DNA from: Anaerolineae bacterium
Lineage (GTDB): Bacteria; Chloroflexota; Anaerolineae; DUEN01
Direction: 5' to 3'
Assembly (NCBI GenBank): GCA_025060615.1
Contig: JANXBS010000002.1
Coordinates: 1-64,000, forward strand
Length of the DNA stretch: 64,000 bases
Below the pieces are notes generated by a model. The model was not told the origin of the DNA, did no database searches, and worked only from the letters and a program-made list of their open reading frames with translations. Shown piece by piece: positions 54,297 through 63,254 of the stretch (the stretch's first letter is position 1; each line of letters begins with the position of its first letter). A program made the translations under genes and the position numbers.

Positions 54297-56089
54297 ATCG
54301 CTCGATTGAACAGCATGCCGCTCAAGAATATGCCTCCCAAGAGGGATTGGCCAGCGCTAGCGGCGTAGATCTGGCCAAACAGCGCTGTATATTGCCTGCG
54401 GAGATATGCTTCCTGCAACTGCATCCGCTCTTGCATGGCCTTCAAGCTGCCATCGAGATCTTTAATCTGGCCATCTACGCCTTGAATCAACCGGTCCATA
54501 ATACCGCCTACGGTGCGGGTGTACGGTTCCAGCCGCGTTACGAGCCGATCCATCAGTACGTTAAACAGCCGAGCAACGCCATGGAAGTTAGACGTCAAAG
54601 CCGAGTTGAGCTTTCCACTGTCGCTGATGACCAGATGGAGATTGCTGTCTATTGTGATGCCGATCTCACGGAGCGAGGTCGGATCGCCCACCGACACAGA
54701 GGTCTCGCTGTCGAGGGGGATCGGACGGTTCAGGTCGCTGAGCAGATCGAGGCGCAGCCGATACAGCGTGGACTCGCCAGCCAGCCCGCCGCGAGTATAG
54801 GTGCCACTCACGGTCTGGGTCACGTCGCTTTTCGACTTTAGATAGGCGGTCACCTTGTTGAATTGGGTAATGAACTCGGTGATCTTGTTGGTCACAGTCG
54901 TCGTGTCAGCCGCAACGGTGAGCGCGGCTTTGGCCTCAGCTCCTTCCGCCAGCAGATTCAGGGTCACCCCGCTAATGACATCGGTCAGCCCGGTGCGGGC
55001 CTGGCGGGTGATGTTGATCCCGTTGACCTTCATGCTGGTGTTGACGGCTTGCTGCAGGGTGAACCTGAACCCATCGGTTGGGTCTACATCACCCGAGCCA
55101 CCATCGCCTAGGATGCCCAGCCCGCTGCTGCCAGTACCCGAGAGCACGGTGCCTGTGAGGTCGCTGGCCACAATCCGATGGCGCGTGCCGGTGTTGGCGG
55201 CGGTCAGGATCAACTGCCGATCTACGATGGTTGCCACCACCTCGTTTCCTATGGCATAGGTGCCGTTGTTGATGGCACTGGCGATGTCAGCCAAGGTGCT
55301 ACTACTGGTGACGGAGATCTCAACGCCCTTGGCGTCGTAACGGACACTGGCCGCGCCGCTGCCGCGCAGGCCGGGCGTATAGCTTCCGGAGCCGAAGAAG
55401 ATGGTGAGGCCGCGGCCGGTGTCATAGGTCTGCCCGGCTACGGCGGAGAGGCTCTGCCACTCTGATGTGAAGTTGCCAGCGTTGGTTACGTTGGCAATGC
55501 TAATGGCAGTTCCGTCCTCGTCTACCAGACGGAACTCCCAGCTTCCAATGTTGTCGCGCACTTCCACGTAATAGGTGCCACTTCCTAGCTCACGTTGACC
55601 GCTGGCCAGCGCGGAGCCGACGCCGAAGTCGTCCACCGTGTTAGCGACGGTGACCTTGCTAGAGACGGCCCGGCTTTGCAGCCCGCCAATTACGAAGGTG
55701 CCAGCTAGGCCCAAAGCTTGATTGGTGTAAAGCTGTTGTTCGGAACGGACGCGATGGGCTTTGGCCAGCGTGGCGATAGCGATTTCGTACACGCCCAGCG
55801 TGGCGCTGGAGGTTGCCGAGGCCGTGACTACGCTCGTATTGCTGCTCGTCGCGCGCTTGGCGCCAAATGCGGAAGTGACGCCGGCGGCCAGATCCTCTGC
55901 CTGATTCCGTAAGGTGTTGAGCAGTCCCTGCAGCTCGGTGTAGAGGGATCGCATCGTATGAAGCTGATCCCGTTGCGCCTTGAGCAAGTCGTAGCTGCGT
56001 TGGTGGTATCGCATGGCCTGGGTGACCAGCGCGTTCAGGTAATCGGCGCTGAGGACGGACGAAGAGGACGGCCCTGAGATGCCGAACAT
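54293..56089 (-). CDS. fliD: Flagellar hook-associated protein 2 (filament cap) FliD
   Basis: The N-terminal helix region (SSVLSADYLNALVTQAMRYH, QRDQLHTMRSLYTELQGLL) and a C-terminal coiled region (RLEPYTRTVGGIMDRLIQG, LQEAYLRRQYTALF) match FliD, whose oligomer caps the filament and folds flagellin into it. The central domain is rich in Ser/Thr/Gly as usual. Residue length 598 is on the long side. It lies 27 bp after fliS and is followed by the coupled sortase gene. Confidence 0.93.
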   Translation of the reverse strand: MFGISGPSSSSVLSADYLNALVTQAMRYHQRSYDLLKAQRDQLHTMRSLYTELQGLLNTLRNQAEDLAAGVTSAFGAKRATSSNTSVVTASATSSATLGVYEIAIATLAKAHRVRSEQQLYTNQALGLAGTFVIGGLQSRAVSSKVTVANTVDDFGVGSALASGQRELGSGTYYVEVRDNIGSWEFRLVDEDGTAISIANVTNAGNFTSEWQSLSAVAGQTYDTGRGLTIFFGSGSYTPGLRGSGAASVRYDAKGVEISVTSSSTLADIASAINNGTYAIGNEVVATIVDRQLILTAANTGTRHRIVASDLTGTVLSGTGSSGLGILGDGGSGDVDPTDGFRFTLQQAVNTSMKVNGINITRQARTGLTDVISGVTLNLLAEGAEAKAALTVAADTTTVTNKITEFITQFNKVTAYLKSKSDVTQTVSGTYTRGGLAGESTLYRLRLDLLSDLNRPIPLDSETSVSVGDPTSLREIGITIDSNLHLVISDSGKLNSALTSNFHGVARLFNVLMDRLVTRLEPYTRTVGGIMDRLIQGVDGQIKDLDGSLKAMQERMQLQEAYLRRQYTALFGQIYAASAGQSLLGGIFLSGMLFNRAI

Positions 56090-56116
56090 GGAGAACCTCC
56101 CCGAAGCCAGATGGCT

Positions 56117-56455
56117 TTACGCAGTATGGGCCTGCCTCAGAGATGGGCCTTGCTCCACCAGGCATCGTACCCAGACGCTGGCGAGCTCGCGCAGGATATG
56201 TGCCGCCTGATCGAAGTCCCCCTGCCGGGCTTGATCTGCGCAGTACTGGTACAGCCGGTATAATCGCATAGGGATATCACCTTGCCGCATGTCCAGTGCC
56301 TTGATTAAAGTATTCAGCGCCCGCGTGGTCTTGGCCAGGTCACGCCGTGCGCATCCGACGATAGCGACGTCGTAGACCATGAGGACCAGTTGCAGAGGGG
56401 TAGCCGAGAGGATCTGGTTCTGGCGATAGTGACGCAGTACAAGCGGTGAGTTCAT
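56117..56455 (-). CDS. fliS: Flagellin chaperone FliS
   Basis: A 112-residue helical protein. YRQNQILSATPLQLVLMVYD is the family signature (TxxxLVxMLYxG region), with DMRQGDIPMRLYRLYQYC further on. FliS binds the flagellin C-terminus and prevents premature assembly. It lies between fliC and fliD, as in many bacteria. Confidence 0.9.
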   Translation of the reverse strand: MNSPLVLRHYRQNQILSATPLQLVLMVYDVAIVGCARRDLAKTTRALNTLIKALDMRQGDIPMRLYRLYQYCADQARQGDFDQAAHILRELASVWVRCLVEQGPSLRQAHTA

Positions 56456-56507
56456 AGGCTGCCTCTTGTCAGGAGATTGTCAATCTGTCTCCCTTCCGTC
56501 AAAGGGG

Positions 56508-56540
56508 CGGCAGGGGCGCAGCGGCGCTACGCCCCTGCCG
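56508..56540. terminator. Strong hairpin after fliC
   Basis: CGGCAGGGGCG and CGCCCCTGCCG form a perfect 11-bp stem with an 11-nt loop, 35 bp after the fliC stop. Only a short T-run follows (minus strand), so it may act as partial terminator or stabilise the flagellin mRNA 3' end while allowing reduced fliS-fliD transcription. Confidence 0.65.
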
Positions 56541-56574
56541 TCTGTCCTGCGAGGAAGGGGACAGGGAAAAAGGC

Positions 56575-57411
56575 TTAGCGGCCACCAATGAGCTGCAGCA
56601 CAGCCTGCGGTGCGATGTTGGCCTGAGCCAACATGGCGATGGCCGTCTGTTGCAGGATCTGGAACTTGACAGCGTTCAACTGTTCCACAGCCATGTCAGC
56701 GTTCATGATCCGGTTATAGGCCGCCTCGGTGTTTACCTTGCCGATAGCCAACGTGTCCTCCTTGAAAGTAAGGCGGGCCATCATGGAGCCGATGTTGGAC
56801 AAGGAGGCGGAGACGCTAGCGATGGCAGTATCGAGAAGATCAATGTAGGCGCGGGCGCTGGCCGCCGATCCAACCGTAATGGTGTCGATGCCGAGATCGG
56901 CACTGTTATGCCCGTAGTTGAGCGACCAAGTGGTAAAGTCGCTAGAAGCAGCACCGGTGTGGAAATCCCAAGTGACCGTGCTGCTGATGAGCTGCTGGCT
57001 ATTCCAGGTAGTGGTTCGAACGATGTCATCAATCTCCAGAGCGAACTGCTCCAGGTCATCTGCGATGGCGGCTCGCTCCGCGTCGCCCAGGGTATCGCTG
57101 GCAGCCGCCTCCGCCTTGGCCCGCATCTTGGCTAAAATCTCATTGATCTTGCGCAGGCCACCCTCGGCCACGGCCAGCAGGTTCTTGGCATCGCCAATGT
57201 TGTCTATCGCCACCTGCATGCCGGTCGCCCGTACATCGAACTTGGTGGCTAAGGTGAGGCCGGCTGGATCATCGGCTGCTTCATTAATGCGTCGGCCCGT
57301 GGACAGCCGGGTCTGGGCCAGTGCCAGGTTCTTGTTCACTTCCCGCAGCGTGTTGAGGGCGTTAAGCGCTGCGACATTGGTGTTGATCCTGGTGAAATCA
57401 ATCGTAGCCAT
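56575..57411 (-). CDS. fliC: Flagellin
   Basis: A 278-residue short flagellin. The N-terminal D0/D1 region has INTNVAALNALNTLREVNKN, LSTGRRINEAADDPAGL and ATKFDVRATGMQVAIDNIGD; the C-terminal D1/D0 has RLTFKEDTLAIGKVNTEAAY then NRIMNADMAVEQL and AMLAQANIAPQAVLQLIG. The variable outer domain is almost absent, giving a thin filament. It is preceded by a sigma-28-type promoter and a strong ribosome site (GGAGGACAAAA). No other structural flagellar gene is in the window. Confidence 0.95.
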   Translation of the reverse strand: MATIDFTRINTNVAALNALNTLREVNKNLALAQTRLSTGRRINEAADDPAGLTLATKFDVRATGMQVAIDNIGDAKNLLAVAEGGLRKINEILAKMRAKAEAAASDTLGDAERAAIADDLEQFALEIDDIVRTTTWNSQQLISSTVTWDFHTGAASSDFTTWSLNYGHNSADLGIDTITVGSAASARAYIDLLDTAIASVSASLSNIGSMMARLTFKEDTLAIGKVNTEAAYNRIMNADMAVEQLNAVKFQILQQTAIAMLAQANIAPQAVLQLIGGR

Positions 57412-57459
57412 TTTTGTCCTCCATATTCTAGCTTATCCAGAACTGGTATTGAATCAGGT

Positions 57460-57486
57460 TTATCGGCCAAAAGGCCCGCGTATTCA
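57460..57486 (-). promoter_or_regulatory. Sigma-28 (FliA)-type promoter of fliC
   Basis: GCCGATAA at 57460-57467 is the perfect FliA -10 consensus; TGAA lies 15 bp upstream at 57483-57486 in the -35 position (consensus TAAA). The leader to the fliC ATG is about 40 nt. Confidence 0.8.
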
Positions 57487-57914
57487 TGGGCTGGCTTGCT
57501 GCATTCATCGCCCAGAGGCCCAGCCCTGTCCTCTAAGGATCTGCTACGATGAGGGGCAAATCCCGCTTTCGTCGCTTGACTCGCTTCACACCTCCTTCCC
57601 GATCGAGCTGCTTCTAGTGGCTTTGGCTACCGGTGACATCCTCTCGCCCAGATAGACTGGTCAGGATGCCAGCAGATGCTGACTCGGTTCATTTGTGGTT
57701 TCTATCTCTTCTTATCGGTAACAGTTCCACGAGAGATTGTAAGGCTCGCGTAAATGAGGAAGGAGTCCTTATGTAGAGTCAATGATTGCTTCTCGCCTGA
57801 GAGGGGATGCGAGAGGAATTGCCTTTAGGAGAGCCGATCACTAATGTCCACAGTGGGCAAATTCAGGGGCTCAGCGTGATTATCGGCGAGCACACCCAGC
57901 CAAGGTAAGGTTTG
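57487..57914. other. Intergenic region between the fliC promoter and the iron ABC ATPase gene
   Basis: About 430 bp with no convincing gene on either strand. I see no clear terminator for the ABC operon, though the end of that operon lies here. Confidence 0.5.
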
Positions 57915-58964
57915 TCAGGTCTTCGCCCCTCGATCTGTGAACCAGGTGAGGGCGTGGCCTGGCGTCAACTCGACCCTAACCGGCGTGCCCTCGTCGTAGC
58001 GGACGGTGTGTGGTCCCAAACATGGAACGACGCGCCCCGAGGGCAACAACACGTAATAAAGGTAATCCATTCCTCGGAAAACGCAGCGGACAATGCGTGC
58101 CGTTCCCTGCGGATCAGGACATAATCTAAGGTCATCAGGGCGCACCAATACCTCTACCCGAGTCCCTACAGGCAGTGGGATTGGTTGTGGCTGTACTCCT
58201 AGCTCCGTTTGCAATCCCTTAGAGACAACGATAGCCGATAGAAATACAGAAGGTTCGAAGAATTCAGCGATGAAGCGCGTGGCCGGCGCCTGATAAACTT
58301 CCTCCGGCGTTCCCACTTGCTCGAGCCGGCCTCGATTCATCACCGCTACCCGGTCTCCCATAAACAGGGCTTCCTCTTGATCATGGGTGACGAACACGGC
58401 CGTCACTTGGCTCGTTTTCAAGATCTCCCAAACCTCCTCGCGCACCCGAATTCGTTGTCTGGCATCTAGATTCGAGAACGGCTCGTCCAACAACAGCACC
58501 TCTGGCTTCGGAGCGAGGGCACGGGCGAGCGCCACGCGTTGCTGCTGACCACCTGACAGCTCGTGTGGGAAGCGTTCCTCTAACCCACTTAGCCCGACCA
58601 ACGCCAATATCTCGCGCACGTGATCTGATTGCCTCTTGCCTAGATCAAGCCCATAGGCCACGTTTTCAGCTACTGTGAGATGAGGGAAAAGCGCATAGTT
58701 CTGAAACACCATGCCTACGCGTCGTCGCTCTGGCGGGAGGTAGACATCCGGCCCAGTGACCGGATGACCATGGATCAGGATACGACCCATATCTGGCTTT
58801 TCAAACCCGGCAATGAGCCGCAATACGGTGGTCTTGCCGCATCCACTGGGGCCGAGAAGGGCCAGGATCTCCCCGTGCAACACCGTCAGATCTAACCCCT
58901 CGACAGCCCGAACATCGCCAAAGGCCTTGGTCACCCCTATACATTCTACTGCAATATGGCTCAT
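57915..58964 (-). CDS. fbpC: Iron(III) ABC transporter ATP-binding protein
   Basis: Walker A LLGPSGCGKTTVLRLIAG, signature ELSGGQQQRVALARAL, Walker B VLLLDEPFSNLD and a C-terminal TOBE-like domain (EVLVRPDDLRLCPD) identify an FbpC/PotA-type ATPase. The start at 58964 overlaps the permease stop (ATGA) and follows AGGAGAGG. Last gene of the fbpABC-like operon. Confidence 0.92.
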   Translation of the reverse strand: MSHIAVECIGVTKAFGDVRAVEGLDLTVLHGEILALLGPSGCGKTTVLRLIAGFEKPDMGRILIHGHPVTGPDVYLPPERRRVGMVFQNYALFPHLTVAENVAYGLDLGKRQSDHVREILALVGLSGLEERFPHELSGGQQQRVALARALAPKPEVLLLDEPFSNLDARQRIRVREEVWEILKTSQVTAVFVTHDQEEALFMGDRVAVMNRGRLEQVGTPEEVYQAPATRFIAEFFEPSVFLSAIVVSKGLQTELGVQPQPIPLPVGTRVEVLVRPDDLRLCPDPQGTARIVRCVFRGMDYLYYVLLPSGRVVPCLGPHTVRYDEGTPVRVELTPGHALTWFTDRGAKT

Positions 58965-60610
58965 GGGTGCCTCTCCTGCTCTCGCAGGGTTAGGAATGCC
59001 ATCGGCAGCGACGAAGCGAGGACAAGGAGCAGAGCCGGCGCGGCCGCCCGCGCGAAAAAGGCCTCCGATACCGCTGACCAAACGGACGTAGCCAGCGTCT
59101 TAAACCCTGCCGGCCCTAGGATCAGGGTTGCAGGCAGCTCTTTCATAGCCGTCAAGAACACCAAACCGGCGCCTGCCGCGATCCCCGGCCGCACCAATGG
59201 CAGCGTGATAGAGGTGAAAACCTGCAACGGGCGCCGTCCCAAGCTGCGGGCAGCTTCTTCTAGGCTCGGTTGTACCTGGAGGAGCGAAGCGCGCACAGAG
59301 CCTACCGCCTCTGGGAGGAACAGCACAACGTAGGCCAGAATCAGCATCGGCAACGTCTGGTACAAAGGCCGCGCATACTGGATCCCGAAAAAGACCAAGG
59401 CCAGCGCGATGGCGATGCCCGGCAAGGCAAACCCGATATAGGTGAGCTGCTCTAGCAGACGACTGAGCCAGCTCGGCCGGCGAGCGCTCAGGATCACCCC
59501 TGGCAGCGCGGCGACCACCGCCACCACTGCAGCTATGCCCGACACCAGGATGGAATTGCGGGTGGCCCGCCACAAGGGTAGCAACTGCTCGCCTGCTTGC
59601 AGCCCGCGCGCTAGCCAGTAGAGGAGCACGCCAGCGGGCAAGATCAGAGCTATCCCCACCACCGCGCTACAGAACAAAAGAGCCGGCCATCGCCATCGCC
59701 CCAGACGCACTTGGGGTGGACGACGCGCCACTCCCGCACCCGTGCGGTAATATTGAACCCGCCCTCGCGTCTGAAGCTCTAGCGCTAGAAGGACGAGGGT
59801 GATGGCCACCAAGACCAGGGAGAGCAGCGCGGCATCGGAGCGGTTAAAGGCAGATTGATACTGAATGTAGATGGCCCGCGTGAAGGTGGTATACCGCATG
59901 ATCGAGACGGCGCCGAAGTCCCGCAACGTATATAGCGCCACCAACAGCCCTCCGGAAGCCAGAGCTGGCCGCAATTGAGGCAAGATCACACGCCGGAACG
60001 TCGCCCACGGTCCACGTCCCAGGCTGCGCGATGCTTCCTCTAGAGCAGGATCCAGCTGCAACAGCATCGCCCGCACGCTCAGAAAGATGTACGGATAACT
60101 CAGCAGCGTAAGCACCAGCAAGGTTCCTGGAAAGCCGTAGATCTCAGGCAGCCGCGTGATACCCCAGAGCTTCTCTAGCCATTCCTGCAGGATGCCCCGT
60201 GGCCCCAGCGCAGCGACCACCAGGTAAGCGCCCACATAACTGGGAATGGCCAGGGGCAGGGAGAGCAGCACCACCCAAGCCTGGCGCAATGGCAGATCGG
60301 TGCGCGTTGTGAGCCAGGCCAACGGGATCGCTACCAATGCTGAAGCCATCGTCACGGCCAGTGCCAGCCACAACGTGCGCCCCAGAATTTGCCAGGTACG
60401 CGCCTGAACAAGCAGAGCCCAGGCTGTCACGCCCGCCTCTAGCGCCCTGACGATCAGATACACGATCGGCAGCAGGACAACCGCGGTCACGGCAAGGGCA
60501 AAAAGCCAGAGGATTGAGGCCGTCCCCACGGCCGGGAAGAGGGAACGGCCTCGTCGTCCTCTTCGAGTGATCCAACGCGCGATGGCAACGGTTGCGTTAG
60601 CTACAATCAC
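58961..60610 (-). CDS. fbpB: Iron(III) ABC transporter permease (two fused BPD domains)
   Basis: A 549-residue permease with about 12 helices in two repeats. Each repeat carries an EAA loop: EEASRSLGRGPWATFRRVIL and EEAARSLGRRPLQVFTSITL, the sites that contact FbpC. This double-length arrangement is typical of FbpB-type ferric permeases. The GTG start at 60610 overlaps the fbpA stop (GTGA). Confidence 0.93.
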   Translation of the reverse strand: MIVANATVAIARWITRRGRRGRSLFPAVGTASILWLFALAVTAVVLLPIVYLIVRALEAGVTAWALLVQARTWQILGRTLWLALAVTMASALVAIPLAWLTTRTDLPLRQAWVVLLSLPLAIPSYVGAYLVVAALGPRGILQEWLEKLWGITRLPEIYGFPGTLLVLTLLSYPYIFLSVRAMLLQLDPALEEASRSLGRGPWATFRRVILPQLRPALASGGLLVALYTLRDFGAVSIMRYTTFTRAIYIQYQSAFNRSDAALLSLVLVAITLVLLALELQTRGRVQYYRTGAGVARRPPQVRLGRWRWPALLFCSAVVGIALILPAGVLLYWLARGLQAGEQLLPLWRATRNSILVSGIAAVVAVVAALPGVILSARRPSWLSRLLEQLTYIGFALPGIAIALALVFFGIQYARPLYQTLPMLILAYVVLFLPEAVGSVRASLLQVQPSLEEAARSLGRRPLQVFTSITLPLVRPGIAAGAGLVFLTAMKELPATLILGPAGFKTLATSVWSAVSEAFFARAAAPALLLVLASSLPMAFLTLREQERHP

Positions 60611-61695
60611 GGCAGAGCCCCTACCTCGCGCAGTAATCGGATGGTGCCCTCCAGATCGGCCAGGTCTGCTAGGTCAATCTGAATCGCGTGAAGCTCTCCT
60701 AGAGGTGGCAGATCAGGGTGCGTGCTGACCCCTTCCACCAGAGGGTATTCGAACGTCTGCGTGGCGAAGTATTGCTGAGCCACCGGCGAAAGCATAAAGC
60801 GTAGAAACTTAAATGCCGTTTCCTTGTTCGTTGATGACTCCAGCACGCCCGCCCCCGCCACCATCACTAGAGAGCCAGGCCCGCCGCCCGGCAGAAAGTA
60901 GTTGCGAGCCGGAAAGCCTTCCCCTTGCTCCCGGAGGAAACGATACAAATAGTAATGATTTGCGAAGCCCACATCAACCTCGCCCGCGCCGACGGCCGCG
61001 ACGATGGCGCTGTTGTTCTCGTAAGTCCTCGGCTCATTGGCCAGGATGCCCTCCAGCCACTGGCGGGTCTTTTCTTCCCCCCAAACCACCCGCATGGCGG
61101 TCACCATGGTCTGGAACGAAGCGTTGGTGGGCGCCCAGCCGATACGTCCCTTCCACTTTGGATCGGTAAAATCCCAGATGTCAGCGGGCAGTTCCGAAGG
61201 ATTAACCCGTTCCGTGTTGTACACGATCACACGGGCACGGCCGGAAAGGCCTACCCAGCGCCCTTGGGGGTCCCGGAAGCGAGGATCCACCCGATTCAGG
61301 ATGTCCTCAGGGAGGACGGTCATCATCTTCGCAACGGCTCCCAACCCGCCCGGATCCTGAGCGAAGAAGACATCGGCCGGCGAGCGTTCCCCTTCTTCGA
61401 GCAACGTAGCGGCCAGTTCGGCCGTACTGCCCCAGCGAGCCTCTACCTGAATCCCAGTTGCCTCCTGAAACTGCGCGACGATAGGCCCGACGAGGTTCTC
61501 GCTGCGCCCAGAATAGAGGACCAGCTTCTGAGAGGTTGCCGCTGTGGCCGGCGTCGGTCTCACCTCAGTAACGGTCGGTTGTGGACTAGAAGAGGCCGGT
61601 GTCGTCACCACAGGAACGACACAAGCCGTTAATAGCAACGCCAACCCTAGCCCTAGGGTCAGAGTCCATCTCCGGGTTATGATCTGAATCCGCAT
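60607..61695 (-). CDS. fbpA: Iron(III)-binding ABC lipoprotein FbpA
   Basis: A lipoprotein signal (LGLALLLTACVVPVV, Cys about 25) precedes the solute-binding domain: LVLYSGRSENLVGPIVAQFQ, ADVFFAQDPGGLGAV, GLSGRARVIVYNTERV and VGFANHYYLYRFL. The tyrosine pair in NHYY corresponds to the iron ligands of FbpA-type proteins. It is the first gene of the operon and divergent from the DtxR-type regulator, fitting iron-repressed import. Confidence 0.92.
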   Translation of the reverse strand: MRIQIITRRWTLTLGLGLALLLTACVVPVVTTPASSSPQPTVTEVRPTPATAATSQKLVLYSGRSENLVGPIVAQFQEATGIQVEARWGSTAELAATLLEEGERSPADVFFAQDPGGLGAVAKMMTVLPEDILNRVDPRFRDPQGRWVGLSGRARVIVYNTERVNPSELPADIWDFTDPKWKGRIGWAPTNASFQTMVTAMRVVWGEEKTRQWLEGILANEPRTYENNSAIVAAVGAGEVDVGFANHYYLYRFLREQGEGFPARNYFLPGGGPGSLVMVAGAGVLESSTNKETAFKFLRFMLSPVAQQYFATQTFEYPLVEGVSTHPDLPPLGELHAIQIDLADLADLEGTIRLLREVGALP

Positions 61696-61764
61696 AGAGC
61701 TTATCTCGACCTCCAGTGCTGTTTGTTTGGGGGAACTGCATCTGCTTCCTACTGTTTGATGCTA

Positions 61765-61793
61765 TTGCGATTCATTCGCATCTGTGTTATACT
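61765..61793 (+). promoter_or_regulatory. Promoter of the DtxR-type regulator with inverted repeat (candidate iron operator)
   Basis: TTGCGA (61765-61770), 17 bp, TATACT (61788-61793). TGCGA-N5-TCGCA (61766-61780) overlaps the -35 box. Lying between the divergent fbpA and regulator genes, it could be the metal-repressor operator for both. Confidence 0.55.
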
Positions 61794-61899
61794 GAAATTA
61801 GCACTCGCGCGTCAAGTCCTTGTGTTGAATTTCACGTTTACTGCGACGGAAATCGGGTTTTCAACTCTGGTCAAATGGGAACGGAAGCGGTCTTTTACG

Positions 61900-62559
61900 A
61901 TGGTCATCAGTCCTGCGATGCAGCGGTATGCTGCCGAAATCTATCGGCTTCAAGAGGATAATGCCTACGTCTCGCTCTCGCTGCTAGCTGAGCAGGTGGA
62001 TACGTCTTTACAAGCGGCATCTCGCATGATCCGGCGGCTGAAAGAGGCCGATTTGATCGTTCATGAGCCGTATCAGGGCGTACGGCTTACTCTCAAGGGT
62101 GAGCGCCTCGCGCTTGTAGGGATACGGCGCCATCGCCTGATTGAGGTGTTTCTCGTGCAGGTGATGCGCTTCGGCTGGGACGAAGTGCATGACATGGCCG
62201 AACAGCTTGAGCTAGGCGTTAATCAGGCGCTGGAGGATCGCATAGATGAGCTGACCGGCCACCCCACTCGCTGCCCTCATGGGGAGCCTATTCCCACTCG
62301 CGATGGGGTAATGCCGCGCCTGAGCGATGTAAGCCTGGTTACGCTCTCGCCTGGGGCGATGGGATGGATCAGCCGCGTGCGCACTCACGATCCAGCCCAA
62401 CTGCGCTATTTGCAAGAGCTGGGGCTGGTGCCGGGAGTTGGTTTCCACCTGCTCAACCAGGCGCCGTTTAATGGCCCATTACGTCTACGCGTGGGCATGC
62501 AAGAGCTAGTGTTGGGGCGCGAGCTGGCGGCCAGGCTATGGGTCGAACCTCGAAATTGA
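61900..62559 (+). CDS. DtxR/MntR-family metalloregulator with C-terminal FeoA-like domain
   Basis: From the ATG at 61900 the protein has 219 residues. N-terminal winged helix (LSLLAEQVDTSLQAASRMIR), a dimerisation/metal domain (RHRLIEVFLVQVMRFGWDEV, HDMAEQLELGVNQALEDRID) and an SH3-like FeoA domain (VSLVTLSPGAMGWISRVR, ELGLVPGVGFHLLNQAPFNG). This is the DtxR/IdeR plan, so it should repress under Fe(II) or Mn(II). It is divergent from fbpABC and probably regulates it. The frame is open further upstream but no better start is seen. Confidence 0.92.
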   Translation: MVISPAMQRYAAEIYRLQEDNAYVSLSLLAEQVDTSLQAASRMIRRLKEADLIVHEPYQGVRLTLKGERLALVGIRRHRLIEVFLVQVMRFGWDEVHDMAEQLELGVNQALEDRIDELTGHPTRCPHGEPIPTRDGVMPRLSDVSLVTLSPGAMGWISRVRTHDPAQLRYLQELGLVPGVGFHLLNQAPFNGPLRLRVGMQELVLGRELAARLWVEPRN

Positions 62560-62705
62560 CGGTCACCTAGTCGGGGAAGGGCAGATCTACAAGCTGTGGC
62601 ACGCGACAGCGGCGTCTTGGACATACGGTGTAGAACCGGCGCACCGGCTGCGGGGCTTTAGGGGTGTGCCTGAAAATTTGCCAAATGTTGTAAGAGGTCG
62701 AGTGC

Positions 62706-63242
62706 ATGGTGCGCGCTCGAGCACAGCCGCATTATCTGGCCATCGGTCGGATCACAGCGCCCTTTGGCATCCGCGGCGAGGTCAAGGTTGAAATCCACAC
62801 GGGTTGGCCGGAGCGCTTTGTCCAGCTAAAGCGCGTCTACGTCGGCGACGCGGCAGCCCGTGTGGTAACAGCTACTGAGGTCGAGAGCGCTCGCCTGCAC
62901 AAGGGGCATGCGATCCTAAAGTTGGGCCTCAGCCCAGATCGCAACGCTGCGGAGGCCCTTCGCGGCCGATGGCTGTTTGTGTCGCGGGAAGAAGCCATGC
63001 CCCTTGGAGAAGGGGAATACTATCTTCACGAGATCATAGGCCTAGAAGTATGGGAGGGAGATCGTTATCTGGGGCGTGTAGTAGAGATCTTGGAAGCAAA
63101 GGCCGGCGCTAATGACGTATATGTCGTTCGCGGCCAGCGCGGCGAGCTGTTACTGCCAGCCATCCGTCAGGTGATCCTACACGTGGACCTGGAGGCCGGG
63201 CGTATGGAGGTGGCTGTGCCGCCCGGTCTAGAGCCGACTTAG
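62706..63242 (+). CDS. rimM: 16S rRNA processing/30S maturation protein RimM
   Basis: The N-terminal RimM barrel (LAIGRITAPFGIRGEVKVEI) and the C-terminal PRC barrel (LHEIIGLEVWEGDRYLGRVV, KAGANDVYVVRG, LLLPAIRQVILHVDLEAG) are both complete. RimM binds ribosomal protein S19 and helps mature the 30S head. Its usual partners rpsP and trmD are not adjacent; it stands alone between the regulator gene and a glycosyltransferase on the other strand. Confidence 0.93.
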   Translation: MVRARAQPHYLAIGRITAPFGIRGEVKVEIHTGWPERFVQLKRVYVGDAAARVVTATEVESARLHKGHAILKLGLSPDRNAAEALRGRWLFVSREEAMPLGEGEYYLHEIIGLEVWEGDRYLGRVVEILEAKAGANDVYVVRGQRGELLLPAIRQVILHVDLEAGRMEVAVPPGLEPT

Positions 63243-63254
63243 CGAACCTGTAGC

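Noticed and set aside
57487-57655. Plus-strand frame continuing antisense to fliC
   Set aside because: It is the complement of the flagellin gene and its promoter, with no domain.
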